Below are positions 52,996-60,766 of a DNA stretch of 64,000 bases, in pieces. Source of the DNA: JACVRW01 sp963846505 (GTDB taxonomy: Bacteria > Actinomycetota > Thermoleophilia > Solirubrobacterales > Thermoleophilaceae); NCBI GenBank assembly GCA_963846505.1, contig CAWJWD010000006.1:434001-498000 (forward strand), read 5' to 3'. The notes beneath the pieces are model-generated. The model saw only the letters and a list, made by a program, of their open reading frames with translations, was not told the DNA's origin and searched no databases. A program made the translations under genes and the position numbers. How positions within the stretch are numbered: position 1 is the first letter of the stretch; each line of letters opens with the position of its first letter.

Positions 52996-53010
52996 GCGCA
53001 GCTGTCACAG
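52993..53010. repeat. 18-bp direct repeat, left copy (ECF41 promoter core)
   Basis: ACAGCGCAGCTGTCACAG is identical to 60698-60715. The right-facing TGTCACA inside it (53003-53009) has no CGTC at the expected 16-bp distance, so it is a -35 element without a -10. The pair bounds a 7.7-kb block. Confidence 0.75.
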
Positions 53011-53082
53011 GTTGGGTAGCTCTGCTCAGGGTTCCGTGAATGGCACATTGGAGGCGACCGTCTAGTAGCTTTGGGCACGCCG

Positions 53083-53667
53083 ATGTCTATTCAGCATGCG
53101 GTGCTTGGGCTCGTGATCGAGCGGCCTGGTTACGGCTATGAGCTGGCTCAGCGTTTGGAGGAGCGGGTCGGCAATCTCCGGGCGTCGAAGGCCGCCGTCT
53201 ATCCGGCGCTGCGCAAGCTGAAGGGCGACGGGCTGATCCAAGAGCGACAGACGCGGCGAGCAGCGGTCGCAGACGTACCCGTGTACAAGCAGGTGACGTG
53301 GTACGAGGCCACCGACGCCGGTAGAGCGCATCTGCATGAGTGGATTGAGACGCCGACCGAGCCGGCGCCTCTGCGTGACGAAGTCCACATCAAGATCGCG
53401 TTCGCGTCGCTGGAGGAGCTGCCGGGCCTCGTCGAGCAGACGCGCGAGCTCGAGAAGGCGTACCTCGCGCGCATCGAGGAACTTGGGAGCCGTACCGATG
53501 TCGACGCGTTGCTCGATGCTAGGGGCTGGCAGCCGATCGGCCAGGTGTGGCTACGGCGGACCGAGGTCGCCTACCTGACGGTGGCGATCGAGTCGCTGCA
53601 AGACGCGCGCGGGAAGATGAAGCAGATCATCAAGCGCCGTGGGATCGCGTCAGACGCGACGGATTGA
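53083..53667 (+). CDS. PadR-family transcriptional regulator
   Basis: The 194-residue protein has a PadR winged helix: SIQHAVLGLVIERPGYGYELAQRLEERVG, ASKAAVYPALRKLKGDGLIQ (recognition helix), and YKQVTWYEATDAGRAHLHEW wing. A C-terminal helical Vir-like dimerisation domain (~100-190) is present. An ATG at 53083 is chosen; a TTG at 53071 is possible. It is the first gene of an operon with an ABC transporter and overlaps the next start, so it likely represses the transporter and responds to its substrate, a common arrangement for PadR-controlled efflux. Confidence 0.9.
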   Translation: MSIQHAVLGLVIERPGYGYELAQRLEERVGNLRASKAAVYPALRKLKGDGLIQERQTRRAAVADVPVYKQVTWYEATDAGRAHLHEWIETPTEPAPLRDEVHIKIAFASLEELPGLVEQTRELEKAYLARIEELGSRTDVDALLDARGWQPIGQVWLRRTEVAYLTVAIESLQDARGKMKQIIKRRGIASDATD

Positions 53668-54392
53668 GCGTGCTGTCGCTCAGAAACATCAGCAAGAGCT
53701 ACTGGCGCGGCCGGCACGAGATCGTCGTGCTGGACGATGTGTCCTTCGATCTGGACGCGGGCGAGTTCGCGGCGATCTTCGGGCAGCGGGCTTCTGGCAA
53801 GACGACGCTGCTGCGAATCGCAGCCGGTATGGAGCGCCCAGACCAGGGGACGGTCTGCTTCGATGGCACGGAAGTCTCCGCACTGACCCGCCCAGCTCGA
53901 CTCACAGGGTTGCATGAGCGCCTTGGGTGGGTACGGCGCCCAGGCCCGTCGACCATGACGATGCGGATGCTCGACTACGTCGCGCTGCCGCTGCTGCGAG
54001 ACGTAACTCACGCCGAGGCGCACCGCCGGGCGACGGCTGCGCTCAAGCGGGTCCGCGCGGGCGAGCTGGCCCGAGCGAAGTGGCATCAGCTCTCGGACGC
54101 CGAGCGCACCCTTGTGATGATCGCTCAAGCGATCGTGCGGACACCTGCGCTGCTGCTCGCAGACGACCCTACGATGGGGCTCGACTTCACCGAGCGTGAG
54201 GTTGTTACGGCACTCCTGCGAGAGACCGCGCAGGAGAACGGCATGGCGATTCTGATGACCGTGCCCGAGCTGCCGGACAGCATGCGCTCGCATCGGGTCA
54301 TGTCGTTGTCGAGTGGCGAGCTGATCGAGCCGAGACGCCGCAAGGCCGGCGAAGTCATCGACTTTCCGCGCGAGCGCGGCGAGTCGGCCTAG
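53664..54392 (+). CDS. ABC transporter ATP-binding protein with degenerate catalytic motifs
   Basis: The 242-residue subunit has an intact Walker A (GQRASGKTT, ~40-48) but other motifs are off: the Q-loop region reads LGWVRRPGPS (no Gln), the signature is LSDAERTLVMIA instead of LSGGQ, Walker B is LLLADDPTMG (Asp instead of the catalytic Glu) and the H-loop reads LMTVPELP (no His). It can probably bind but poorly hydrolyse ATP, pairing with the canonical subunit at 54393. A TTG at 53664 overlaps the PadR stop by 4 nt; a GTG at 53670 is an alternative. Confidence 0.85.
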   Translation: MSVLSLRNISKSYWRGRHEIVVLDDVSFDLDAGEFAAIFGQRASGKTTLLRIAAGMERPDQGTVCFDGTEVSALTRPARLTGLHERLGWVRRPGPSTMTMRMLDYVALPLLRDVTHAEAHRRATAALKRVRAGELARAKWHQLSDAERTLVMIAQAIVRTPALLLADDPTMGLDFTEREVVTALLRETAQENGMAILMTVPELPDSMRSHRVMSLSSGELIEPRRRKAGEVIDFPRERGESA

Positions 54393-55103
54393 ATGCTCGA
54401 CGTCCGCGAGGTCGTCAAGCACTATCCCACGCCCGGCGGCGAGACTGTGCGGGCCGTCGACGGCGTCTCGCTCCAGCTCGCACCCGGCGAGCTGGTGGTG
54501 CTGTACGGCCCAAGCGGATCTGGCAAGACCACCCTAATCAAGCTGATCGCTGCCCTGATCCGTCCCGATCGCGGCAACGTGCTGGTCAACGGACGCGACG
54601 TAGGAGAGATGTCGGATGACGAGGCATCGAACTACCGTCTTCATGACTTGGGGCTGGTCCTCCAGACCTTCCACATGATCGCCGGTCTCTCTGCGGTGGC
54701 AAACGCAGCGTTGCGGCTCGTGGCGTGCGGTCTGCCTCATGGTGAGGCCGAGGAGCGTGTCACGCCCCTCCTCGATCGCCTGGGCCTCGAGGAGCGATCC
54801 GACCGTCGCGCCACGGATCTGTCGATGGGCGAGCGCCAACGGCTCGCGCTCGCCCGAGCGCTATCGACCGACCCCGGGCTGGTCCTTGCCGATGAGCCGA
54901 CTGGCAACCTCGATACCGAGCGCGGGCGAGACGTCCTGGAGCTGTTGGCCGAAGTCGCCCGCGAACGCGAGACGGCCGTGCTCGTCGTTACCCACGACCC
55001 CCAGGCAGCGCATGTTGCCAACCGCGTGCTCACCCTTCGAGACGGCCAGCTCGCGAGCCCCGAGCCGACCGCGTCCGTCTGGGATGCGACCTCCTCGCCG
55101 TGA
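54393..55103 (+). CDS. ABC transporter ATP-binding protein (MacB/LolD family, canonical)
   Basis: The 236-residue ATPase has all working motifs: Walker A GPSGSGKTTLI at residues ~39-48, Q-loop LGLVLQTFHM, signature LSMGERQRLALARAL, Walker B LVLADEPTGNLD and the H-loop VVTHD. It is of the MacB/LolD/FtsE group that works with FtsX-like permeases. Its ATG directly follows the stop of the degenerate partner, and its end overlaps the permease GTG by 4 nt. It would drive the transporter; its partner may be a regulatory or structural second ATPase. Confidence 0.92.
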   Translation: MLDVREVVKHYPTPGGETVRAVDGVSLQLAPGELVVLYGPSGSGKTTLIKLIAALIRPDRGNVLVNGRDVGEMSDDEASNYRLHDLGLVLQTFHMIAGLSAVANAALRLVACGLPHGEAEERVTPLLDRLGLEERSDRRATDLSMGERQRLALARALSTDPGLVLADEPTGNLDTERGRDVLELLAEVARERETAVLVVTHDPQAAHVANRVLTLRDGQLASPEPTASVWDATSSP

Positions 55104-57640
55104 GTCTGCGCAATCTCTTCTGGTTCTACCGGCTGCGGCTGAGAACGCGGGCGCGTCTAGTGCAGGAGCTGTTCGCGCTGGCGGGGATCGCCGTTGGCGT
55201 GGCACTGCTGTTCGCCGTGCAAGTCTCCAGCTCCAGCCTGAACGCGTCGATCGCGCAGGTCACTGATCGGATCGTCGGCGACGCGCAACTGCAACTCGTC
55301 GCGCGAGGACCGGAGGGAGTCAGCGAGGAGGTTGCAGAGCGAGCGCAGCGCCTACCCGGCGTGAAGACGGCCGCTCCGGTCCTCCAGGCGCAGGCCGATG
55401 CGGCAGGTCCGAGCGGCCGACGGTCTGTGGTGCTGCTGGCCTCGACGCCAGCGCTTGCACTGCTCGGCGGGAATCTGCTGAGCGGGTTCACCGACGTTGG
55501 CCAGCTTCCGAGCTTGCGAGCGGTGATCGTGCCCGCCACGGTCGCGGATTCGCTTGGCGTGCGCCTCGGGTCGAGGATGACCCTCAAGGTCAACGGGCAT
55601 GCGCGTCGGGTCCAAGTCGGAGGCATAGCGACCGAGCGCGACGTGGGGCCGCTGGCCCAGGCGCCTGCAGTGGTCGCTCCGCTCGCGTACGGGCAACGGC
55701 TCGCAGACCTGCCCGGTCGGATCACGAGGATCTACGTCCTGGCCGAGCCCGGCCAAACCGCACAGGTTGAAGCAGGGTTGCGGCGCATCGCGGGCGACGA
55801 AGTCGACGTGCGGCCGGCCGGCTCGGACGGTGACGTGTTCCGGCAAGCGGCATCGCCCAATGATCAGTCCGCCGCGCTGTTCGCGGGGATCAGCGCGTTC
55901 GTCGGATTCCTGTTCGCGTTCAATGCGATGGCGCTGATGGCGCGCGAGCGCCGGGGCGTGATCGCGGACCTGCGAATGGCCGGCTACAGCCTTCGAGGGG
56001 TGCTGCAAGTCCTGCTGTTCGACGCGCTGCTACTCGGTGTGATCGCATCGTTGATCGGACTCGCTCTAGGGGATCAGCTCTCGCGGCACGTATTCGAGCC
56101 GTCGCCGGGCTACCTCGAAATCGCCTTCCCGGTCGGTTCCGGTCGCACGGTCCACTGGTGGACCGTGGCGCTCGCGGTCGGGAGCGGAATGCTCGCGTCG
56201 GTGCTCGCCACGCTGCCGCCACTGATCGCCGCGGCCCGCGCTCCTGCGATGGACGCCACCGAAGACGACACTCTCGACCCGGATGACCTTCAACGCGCGG
56301 CACGCGCGCGGTGGAGGATTGCCGGCGCCGTTCTCTGTCTGGTCGTAACGACGTTTCTCTTCGTAGCGGCGCCGAAGGCGGCGCTCGCAGGGATCGTGTT
56401 GTTGGCGTTGGGGATGCTGCTGGCACTCCCCGCGATCCTCGTCGGTGCGCTCACGCTTCTCGACCGGCTCCGTCGTCGGATCAAGGGCGTCGTGCCTGCG
56501 ATCGCCATCGGCGAATTGATGTCGGCCGGCAGCCGGTCGGTCGCCATCGCCGCCGTGGCGGCCATCGCGGTCTTCAGCTACACGGCGATCGAGGGCGCCC
56601 ACGGCGATCTTCAGCGTGGGCTCGACCCGAACGCGTATGAGCTGAACGCCGTTACCGACCTATGGGTGGCACCCGCCGGCTACGCCAACACCCTGTCCAC
56701 GACGCCGTTTCGAGCGGCCCCCGTGATTGCCCGGCTCGACCGGCTGCCGGTCGTGCGGTCGGTGAACATCTACCGGGGTAGCTTCCTCGACATGGGCAAT
56801 CGAAGGGTCTGGGTGATCGCTCCGCCGCGCGAGTCGTCGCGGCCGATCCCGTGGACGCAGGTAGTCGATGGGGACATCGATCAGGCAACCCGGCGTGTTC
56901 GTGGCGAAGGATGGGTCGCGATGTCGGAGGCCGTGGCCGAGCAGAACGGCCTCGAGGTCGGGCAGCGGTTCACGCTCGACTCGCCACGCCCGACGCAGCT
57001 CCAGTTGGCAGCCATCACGACGAATTTCGGATGGGCACCGGGAGCGATGGTCATCAACGCCGACGACTATCGAAAGGCTTGGGGCACCAAAGCCGCCAGC
57101 GCGCTTCACGTAGAGCTCCGCGATGGCGTCTCGCGGCAAGAGGGCCGGCTAGCCATCGAGAACGCCCTAGGGCCGCGCTCGGGGCTCGCAGTCGAGACGC
57201 CCCGTCTGCGCGAGCTGCGGGATCGAGGCGTGACCAGGCAAGGTCTAGCGCGACTGACGCAGATCGCAACGCTCGTGCTCGTGGCCGCCGCGCTGGCGAT
57301 GGCAGCGGCGATGAGCGGCATGATCTGGCAGAGGCGCCGCCGGCTCGCAGACCTCAAGCTCGCCGGGATCAACCACCGGGAGCTGTGGCGCGCGCTGCTG
57401 CTCGAGAGCGCGTTGCTGATCGGCATCGGCTGCGGTGTCGGAGCTGTGTTCGGCATCTACGGGCAGCAGTTGCTCGACAGGGCTCTCAACCGGGTTACCG
57501 GCTTTCCAGTGGACTACTCGTTCGGAGTGCTGGTCGCCCTGACGACCCTTGCCGTGGTCACGACGGTGGCGTGCCTGATTGCGATGCTTCCGGGTTGGCT
57601 GGCGGCGCGCGTTCCGGCGGACGTCGCGCTACGCGACTGA
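55100..57640 (+). CDS. ABC transporter permease, FtsX/MacB-like, duplicated core
   Basis: The 846-residue permease starts LFWFYRLRLRTRARLVQELFALAGIAVGVALLFAV, a FtsX-type first helix and loop. After a large extracytoplasmic domain (~40-250), a three-helix FtsX core (~255-380) is followed by further helices, a second large external domain (~490-700) and a second FtsX core (IATLVLVAAALAMAAAMSGMIW on to GWLAARVPADVALRD). One polypeptide thus carries two FtsX modules, as in the large single-chain transporters of actinobacteria. It probably exports or extracts a hydrophobic molecule. The GTG overlaps the preceding stop by 4 nt. Confidence 0.87.
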   Translation: MSLRNLFWFYRLRLRTRARLVQELFALAGIAVGVALLFAVQVSSSSLNASIAQVTDRIVGDAQLQLVARGPEGVSEEVAERAQRLPGVKTAAPVLQAQADAAGPSGRRSVVLLASTPALALLGGNLLSGFTDVGQLPSLRAVIVPATVADSLGVRLGSRMTLKVNGHARRVQVGGIATERDVGPLAQAPAVVAPLAYGQRLADLPGRITRIYVLAEPGQTAQVEAGLRRIAGDEVDVRPAGSDGDVFRQAASPNDQSAALFAGISAFVGFLFAFNAMALMARERRGVIADLRMAGYSLRGVLQVLLFDALLLGVIASLIGLALGDQLSRHVFEPSPGYLEIAFPVGSGRTVHWWTVALAVGSGMLASVLATLPPLIAAARAPAMDATEDDTLDPDDLQRAARARWRIAGAVLCLVVTTFLFVAAPKAALAGIVLLALGMLLALPAILVGALTLLDRLRRRIKGVVPAIAIGELMSAGSRSVAIAAVAAIAVFSYTAIEGAHGDLQRGLDPNAYELNAVTDLWVAPAGYANTLSTTPFRAAPVIARLDRLPVVRSVNIYRGSFLDMGNRRVWVIAPPRESSRPIPWTQVVDGDIDQATRRVRGEGWVAMSEAVAEQNGLEVGQRFTLDSPRPTQLQLAAITTNFGWAPGAMVINADDYRKAWGTKAASALHVELRDGVSRQEGRLAIENALGPRSGLAVETPRLRELRDRGVTRQGLARLTQIATLVLVAAALAMAAAMSGMIWQRRRRLADLKLAGINHRELWRALLLESALLIGIGCGVGAVFGIYGQQLLDRALNRVTGFPVDYSFGVLVALTTLAVVTTVACLIAMLPGWLAARVPADVALRD

Positions 57641-57679
57641 GCATCCGCAGGACATCGCTCGGCGGCGCAAGCCTGCGAG

Positions 57680-58774
57680 ATGCCCGCCAACGCGACTCCC
57701 ATCACCCTGGCCCAGCTGGGCGCGCTCGTTGCCGTCTCTGCACGGGAACTGGCGTGGACCCTCCCGCAAGTCTCTCGTGAGGTTCGGGCATGGCGGGCGC
57801 GGGCGCTGCACATCCCTCCTGGACCGCTTCGAGACGACGCGCTGACGACGCTCGAGCGCGAACGCCTCAACACCGAAGGCGCGGCGCTGTTCAGCGTCTT
57901 GGCACGTCGTCGGCGCCCGGAGCTCGTGCGGCTGCTGGCCACGTATCAGGTGCTGCTCGACTACCTCGACACGATCAGCGAGCGGCCAGCGGCGAACCCG
58001 TTGGCCAACGGTCGTCAGCTCCACCGAGCGCTCACCGAAGCGCTGGACCCGAGCGCGCCGCTCACCGACCACTACCGCTACCACCCGTGGGCCGACGACG
58101 GCGGGTACCTCCATGCCCTGATCCAGACGTGCCGGCAGGCATGCTCAGCACTGCCGAGCTACCCCCGCGTGCAAGCACGAGCTTTGCGCGCCGGCGAGCG
58201 AGCGGCAGTCCAAGTGCTCAATCACGACCCGATCGCCGGGCGGCGTGACGCCGCGCTCGCGGCGTGGGCTCGCGCAGAGTTTCCCAACGAGACGCGGCTG
58301 AGCTGGTTCGAGCTGACGGCGGCGTGCAGCAGCTCGCTCTGGATTCACGCGCTGCTCGCGCTCGCGGCAGACCCGGGCGTCGAGCAAGCGGAAATCGAGC
58401 AGGCCGAAAGCGCGTACTTCCCGTGGGTCTGCGCGGCGAGCACCCTGCTCGATGCCTTCGTGGATCAGCCTGAGGACGCGACGAGCGGCGGCCACAACTA
58501 CCTCGACCACTACGCCAGCCCGGCCGTCGCAGTCCGCCGGGTCGAGGAGATCGTGTGGCAGTCGGCGGCTCGCGCCAGGGCGCTCCCAGGTGGGGCGCGC
58601 CACGCACTGATCGCTACCGGGATGGTCGCCATGTACCTCACCAAGGACACGGCCGCTGATCCGCAGCTGCAAGCGGACAGCTCGCGCATCCTCGACGCTG
58701 CCGGGACGCTCACGCGTCTGCAACTGCCGATCATGCGCGCCATGCGCTCCCTGCGAAAGCTCGAGAGCGCGTGA
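57680..58774 (+). CDS. DUF2600 family protein (tetraprenyl-beta-curcumene synthase-like)
   Basis: The 364-residue all-helical protein has the acidic motif DYLDTISERP near residue 94 and a second acidic motif DAFVDQPEDATSGGHNYLDH near residue 257-275, the two Asp-rich motifs of the YtpB/DUF2600 (large-terpene cyclase) family. These are thought to bind the diphosphate of a prenyl substrate through magnesium. Its ATG is 39 nt after the permease. That linkage to an ABC transporter suggests it makes, or handles, a terpenoid lipid that the transporter moves. The exact product is unknown. Confidence 0.85.
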   Translation: MPANATPITLAQLGALVAVSARELAWTLPQVSREVRAWRARALHIPPGPLRDDALTTLERERLNTEGAALFSVLARRRRPELVRLLATYQVLLDYLDTISERPAANPLANGRQLHRALTEALDPSAPLTDHYRYHPWADDGGYLHALIQTCRQACSALPSYPRVQARALRAGERAAVQVLNHDPIAGRRDAALAAWARAEFPNETRLSWFELTAACSSSLWIHALLALAADPGVEQAEIEQAESAYFPWVCAASTLLDAFVDQPEDATSGGHNYLDHYASPAVAVRRVEEIVWQSAARARALPGGARHALIATGMVAMYLTKDTAADPQLQADSSRILDAAGTLTRLQLPIMRAMRSLRKLESA

Positions 58775-58785
58775 CGGCCGGCGGG

Positions 58786-59511
58786 TCACGCCGACACGCC
58801 GTTGTCGTTGACCTGCGCGGGCCCGTCGTCGGTGCCTACCAGGGTCAGGTAGTCGCCAAGGCCGCGCAGCGCCTTCTTCGTCTCAGGTCCAAGCGTCCAG
58901 CGTTGCTCCTGGGCGCCGCGCCTCGGTACGGATCGGCTCGACTTGATCATCTGCAAGGCCGCGAGATGGCGGAAGTGCCGCCCGACCAGACCACGGGGCT
59001 CCCCGAGGGCTCCCGCAACCGACCTAGCGCTTGCCTCACCCTGCGTCAAGAGCTGGTCGAGAATCCGAATCCGCAGATCATGCGACAACGCCCAACCGAG
59101 CTTCGCGATCCGTCGTCTATGGGGATCGAACGCTCCCGGCGAGCGTCCCCGCTCGAGGCTCACGAGCTGGTCGAGGGTTACGTCAGCGTGCGATCCGACA
59201 CCTAGCGGACCGAGCGGCTGGCTCACAGCGCGAGCCGTCGCGGGGAAGCTGCTTCGCAGGGACGCATCGACGCCGTAGACGTGCTGGAGCGCTCCCCGAA
59301 TCGGAATCACCCGTCGCAGCTCGAGGCAACCGAGATCTTCGAGGACACGGACGTGGTACGAAACCGAACCCAAGGGTTCGCCGAGTGCCCCGGCGACCTC
59401 GATCGGACTGCTTTCGCCTCGCGCGATGAACTCGGCAGCAACACGGATGCGGAGCGGATTGCCGAGCGCCCGTCCAAGCGTGCTCAAGCGGTCTACCAGC
59501 GGCTGGTCCAC
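58786..59511 (-). CDS. Transcriptional regulator with two tandem ArsR-like winged helices
   Basis: The 241-residue protein has two similar halves: LSTLGRALGNPLRIRVAAEF with EVAGALGEPLGSVSYHVRVLEDLG at ~8-60, and IAKLGWALSHDLRIRILDQL with SVAGALGEPRGLVGRHFRHL at ~135-185. Both have the ArsR helix-turn-helix pattern but no metal-binding cysteines. An internal duplication is obvious. It could bind DNA as a single-chain dimer. A GTG at 59511 is used. It is next to the DUF2600 gene, convergent with it, and in line with the small gene at 59523-59906. Confidence 0.8.
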   Translation of the reverse strand: MDQPLVDRLSTLGRALGNPLRIRVAAEFIARGESSPIEVAGALGEPLGSVSYHVRVLEDLGCLELRRVIPIRGALQHVYGVDASLRSSFPATARAVSQPLGPLGVGSHADVTLDQLVSLERGRSPGAFDPHRRRIAKLGWALSHDLRIRILDQLLTQGEASARSVAGALGEPRGLVGRHFRHLAALQMIKSSRSVPRRGAQEQRWTLGPETKKALRGLGDYLTLVGTDDGPAQVNDNGVSA

Positions 59512-59522
59512 GGCCGGCGCCT

Positions 59523-59906
59523 CTAGCTCGCGGTCGGGCGAAACGGGCGAGCAGGAAACCGTATGAGACGTCCAGGACCGTCGGCGCCTCGCTTGGGCTG
59601 GACGGCTCGAGCGGTCGCCTCGCTCTCGAACCGACGCGGACGACTCCGAAGCTGGGTCAGCACTCCCAAGGACCGGCTCGCCTCGGGAGAGATGTGACGC
59701 AAGACCTGACGCAGAGCCCCTTCGAGCGCAGCCGTCGCATTCGAGAGTTGCACAACATCGCTAGAAGGCACGATCCGCAGTTCTTCGTCGCCGTTGAGGA
59801 CCACAGTCAGGTCTAGCTCGTACTCGGCCACATCGAGACACGCACGCGCCGACTGCATGCTGTCGGTCAGCGCAGCTACGAGATTCGAGCGTGCATCCTC
59901 TGCCAT
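59523..59906 (-). CDS. Small protein of unknown function
   Basis: I do not recognise this 127-residue protein. It starts MAEDARSNLVAALTDSMQSAR, is predicted helical with an acidic first half (VAEYELDLTVVLNGDEELRIV) and ends in an Arg-rich tail. The ATG at 59906 has a TACCGT box 8 nt upstream and could be leaderless; the frame stays open to 60020. Its stop lies 11 nt before the regulator's GTG, so the two probably form an operon. The block before it contains ATCCCCT/AGGGGAT arms (59944-59950, 59971-59977). Confidence 0.55.
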   Translation of the reverse strand: MAEDARSNLVAALTDSMQSARACLDVAEYELDLTVVLNGDEELRIVPSSDVVQLSNATAALEGALRQVLRHISPEASRSLGVLTQLRSRPRRFESEATARAVQPKRGADGPGRLIRFPARPFRPTAS

Positions 59907-60130
59907 CGCACAGCACGGTACGCCCGGCCCTGTAAACCGATCAATCCCCTTGCAGTAAATGGTTAGCGCTAGGGGATAGAACCGGTCGCGCCTTCGAGTC
60001 AGCGTCGGCACAGTGATCAAGGGGTCGCGTCAGGAGAGGCCGTCGCCTAAGAGCGACGGATGCGGCGCCGGAGTCCCTTCTCTCGACCCTCATCGCCCGC
60101 GCGCCTCAATGCGGAGCGGAAGCCACAGAA
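59907..60130. other. 224-bp intergenic region
   Basis: Between the small gene and the convergent-side oxidoreductase gene there is a 7-bp inverted repeat, ATCCCCT (59944-59950) with AGGGGAT (59971-59977), in a slightly AT-richer patch. It could be an operator for the small gene/regulator pair. No ORF, tRNA-like or att-like sequence can be supported. Confidence 0.35.
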
Positions 60131-60631
60131 TCATGGACGCCTGGAGCGACGACAGAGGAGAGGCCGAAGCGAAATGGCGCTTGGGGCATGGCTCCGCAGA
60201 GCGCCCGGCTGGGGGTCGAGGTCGATGCGGACCGTCAGCATGTCCGTGGCCATGAGGCGAACCGTGAGGAGGTTCACAAGCGACCGCGCCCGCGCGCTCG
60301 CGAGCATGCGCAGCCGACGACGCGGATCGTCGCCCGGCAGCGGCCGCGCGATCCCGGTGCGCCACCGACCGCCGACCAGCACGCGCACACGCGGATCGAC
60401 CTCGACGTTGCGCACATACGACGCCCCGCGACCATGCTCAGCAACGATCCAGACGACATCGCCGACAAGCCCGTCCGTGACCGGCGTACGCCGAGGCAAA
60501 CCAGACCTACGCCCAACGGTCTCCAACAACAGAGTGCCCGGCACCGACACACCACGCGCGAACAGCCAACGCAGCAACGGACTCGCCACATACTTGGCAA
60601 GACCCCTCGCGATCACCCGCTTGGTCACCAT
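60131..60631 (-). CDS. Deazaflavin (F420)-dependent nitroreductase family protein
   Basis: The 166-residue protein matches the DDN family: LLLETVGRRSGLPRRTPV near the start, VWIVAEHGRGASYVRNVEVDPRVRVLVGGRWR in the centre, the phosphate/F420-binding split-barrel core. Members reduce small molecules using F420H2. The frame is open to 60688 but the ATG at 60631 fits; TAGGCT lies 8 nt upstream, so it is probably leaderless. It is the last gene inside the block bounded by the 18-bp repeats. Its substrate is not predictable. Confidence 0.82.
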   Translation of the reverse strand: MVTKRVIARGLAKYVASPLLRWLFARGVSVPGTLLLETVGRRSGLPRRTPVTDGLVGDVVWIVAEHGRGASYVRNVEVDPRVRVLVGGRWRTGIARPLPGDDPRRRLRMLASARARSLVNLLTVRLMATDMLTVRIDLDPQPGALRSHAPSAISLRPLLCRRSRRP

Positions 60632-60639
60632 CCCCCACC

Positions 60640-60645
60640 AGCCTA
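60640..60645 (-). promoter_or_regulatory. Predicted leaderless -10 box
   Basis: TAGGCT on the minus strand ends 8 nt before the ATG at 60631, with no ribosome site between, matching the other TAGNCT boxes in the window. Confidence 0.45.
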
Positions 60646-60697
60646 CGACGGACCAGCACGCTGACACCACGGGCCTACTTGACGGCAAACGAAGGTC

Positions 60698-60715
60698 ACA
60701 GCGCAGCTGTCACAG
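60698..60715. repeat. 18-bp direct repeat, right copy (ECF41 promoter core)
   Basis: ACAGCGCAGCTGTCACAG is identical to 52993-53010 on the same strand, 7,705 bp away. Here the TGTCACA is part of a full ECF41 promoter for the epimerase gene. Confidence 0.75.
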
Positions 60716-60734
60716 ATGCCCCGGCCGTCTCGTC
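60708..60734 (+). promoter_or_regulatory. ECF41-type promoter for the epimerase
   Basis: TGTCACA (60708-60714) is followed after exactly 16 bp by CGTC (60731-60734), the same spacing as the sigma gene's own promoter. A ribosome site (AAAGGAG) follows before the ATG at 60767. The gene is thus the predicted target of the sigma factor encoded at 52012. Confidence 0.82.
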
Positions 60735-60766
60735 CCGATGACGAGAGCGATCAAAGGAGACCCACG

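Noticed and set aside
59944..59977. Phage or island attachment site
   Set aside because: Only a short inverted repeat; no tRNA end, integrase or matching second copy.
53083..60697. Transposon or integrative element covering the block between the 18-bp repeats
   Set aside because: No transposase, integrase or terminal inverted repeats were seen; the repeats are also functional promoter parts, so only an insertion-like history is proposed.
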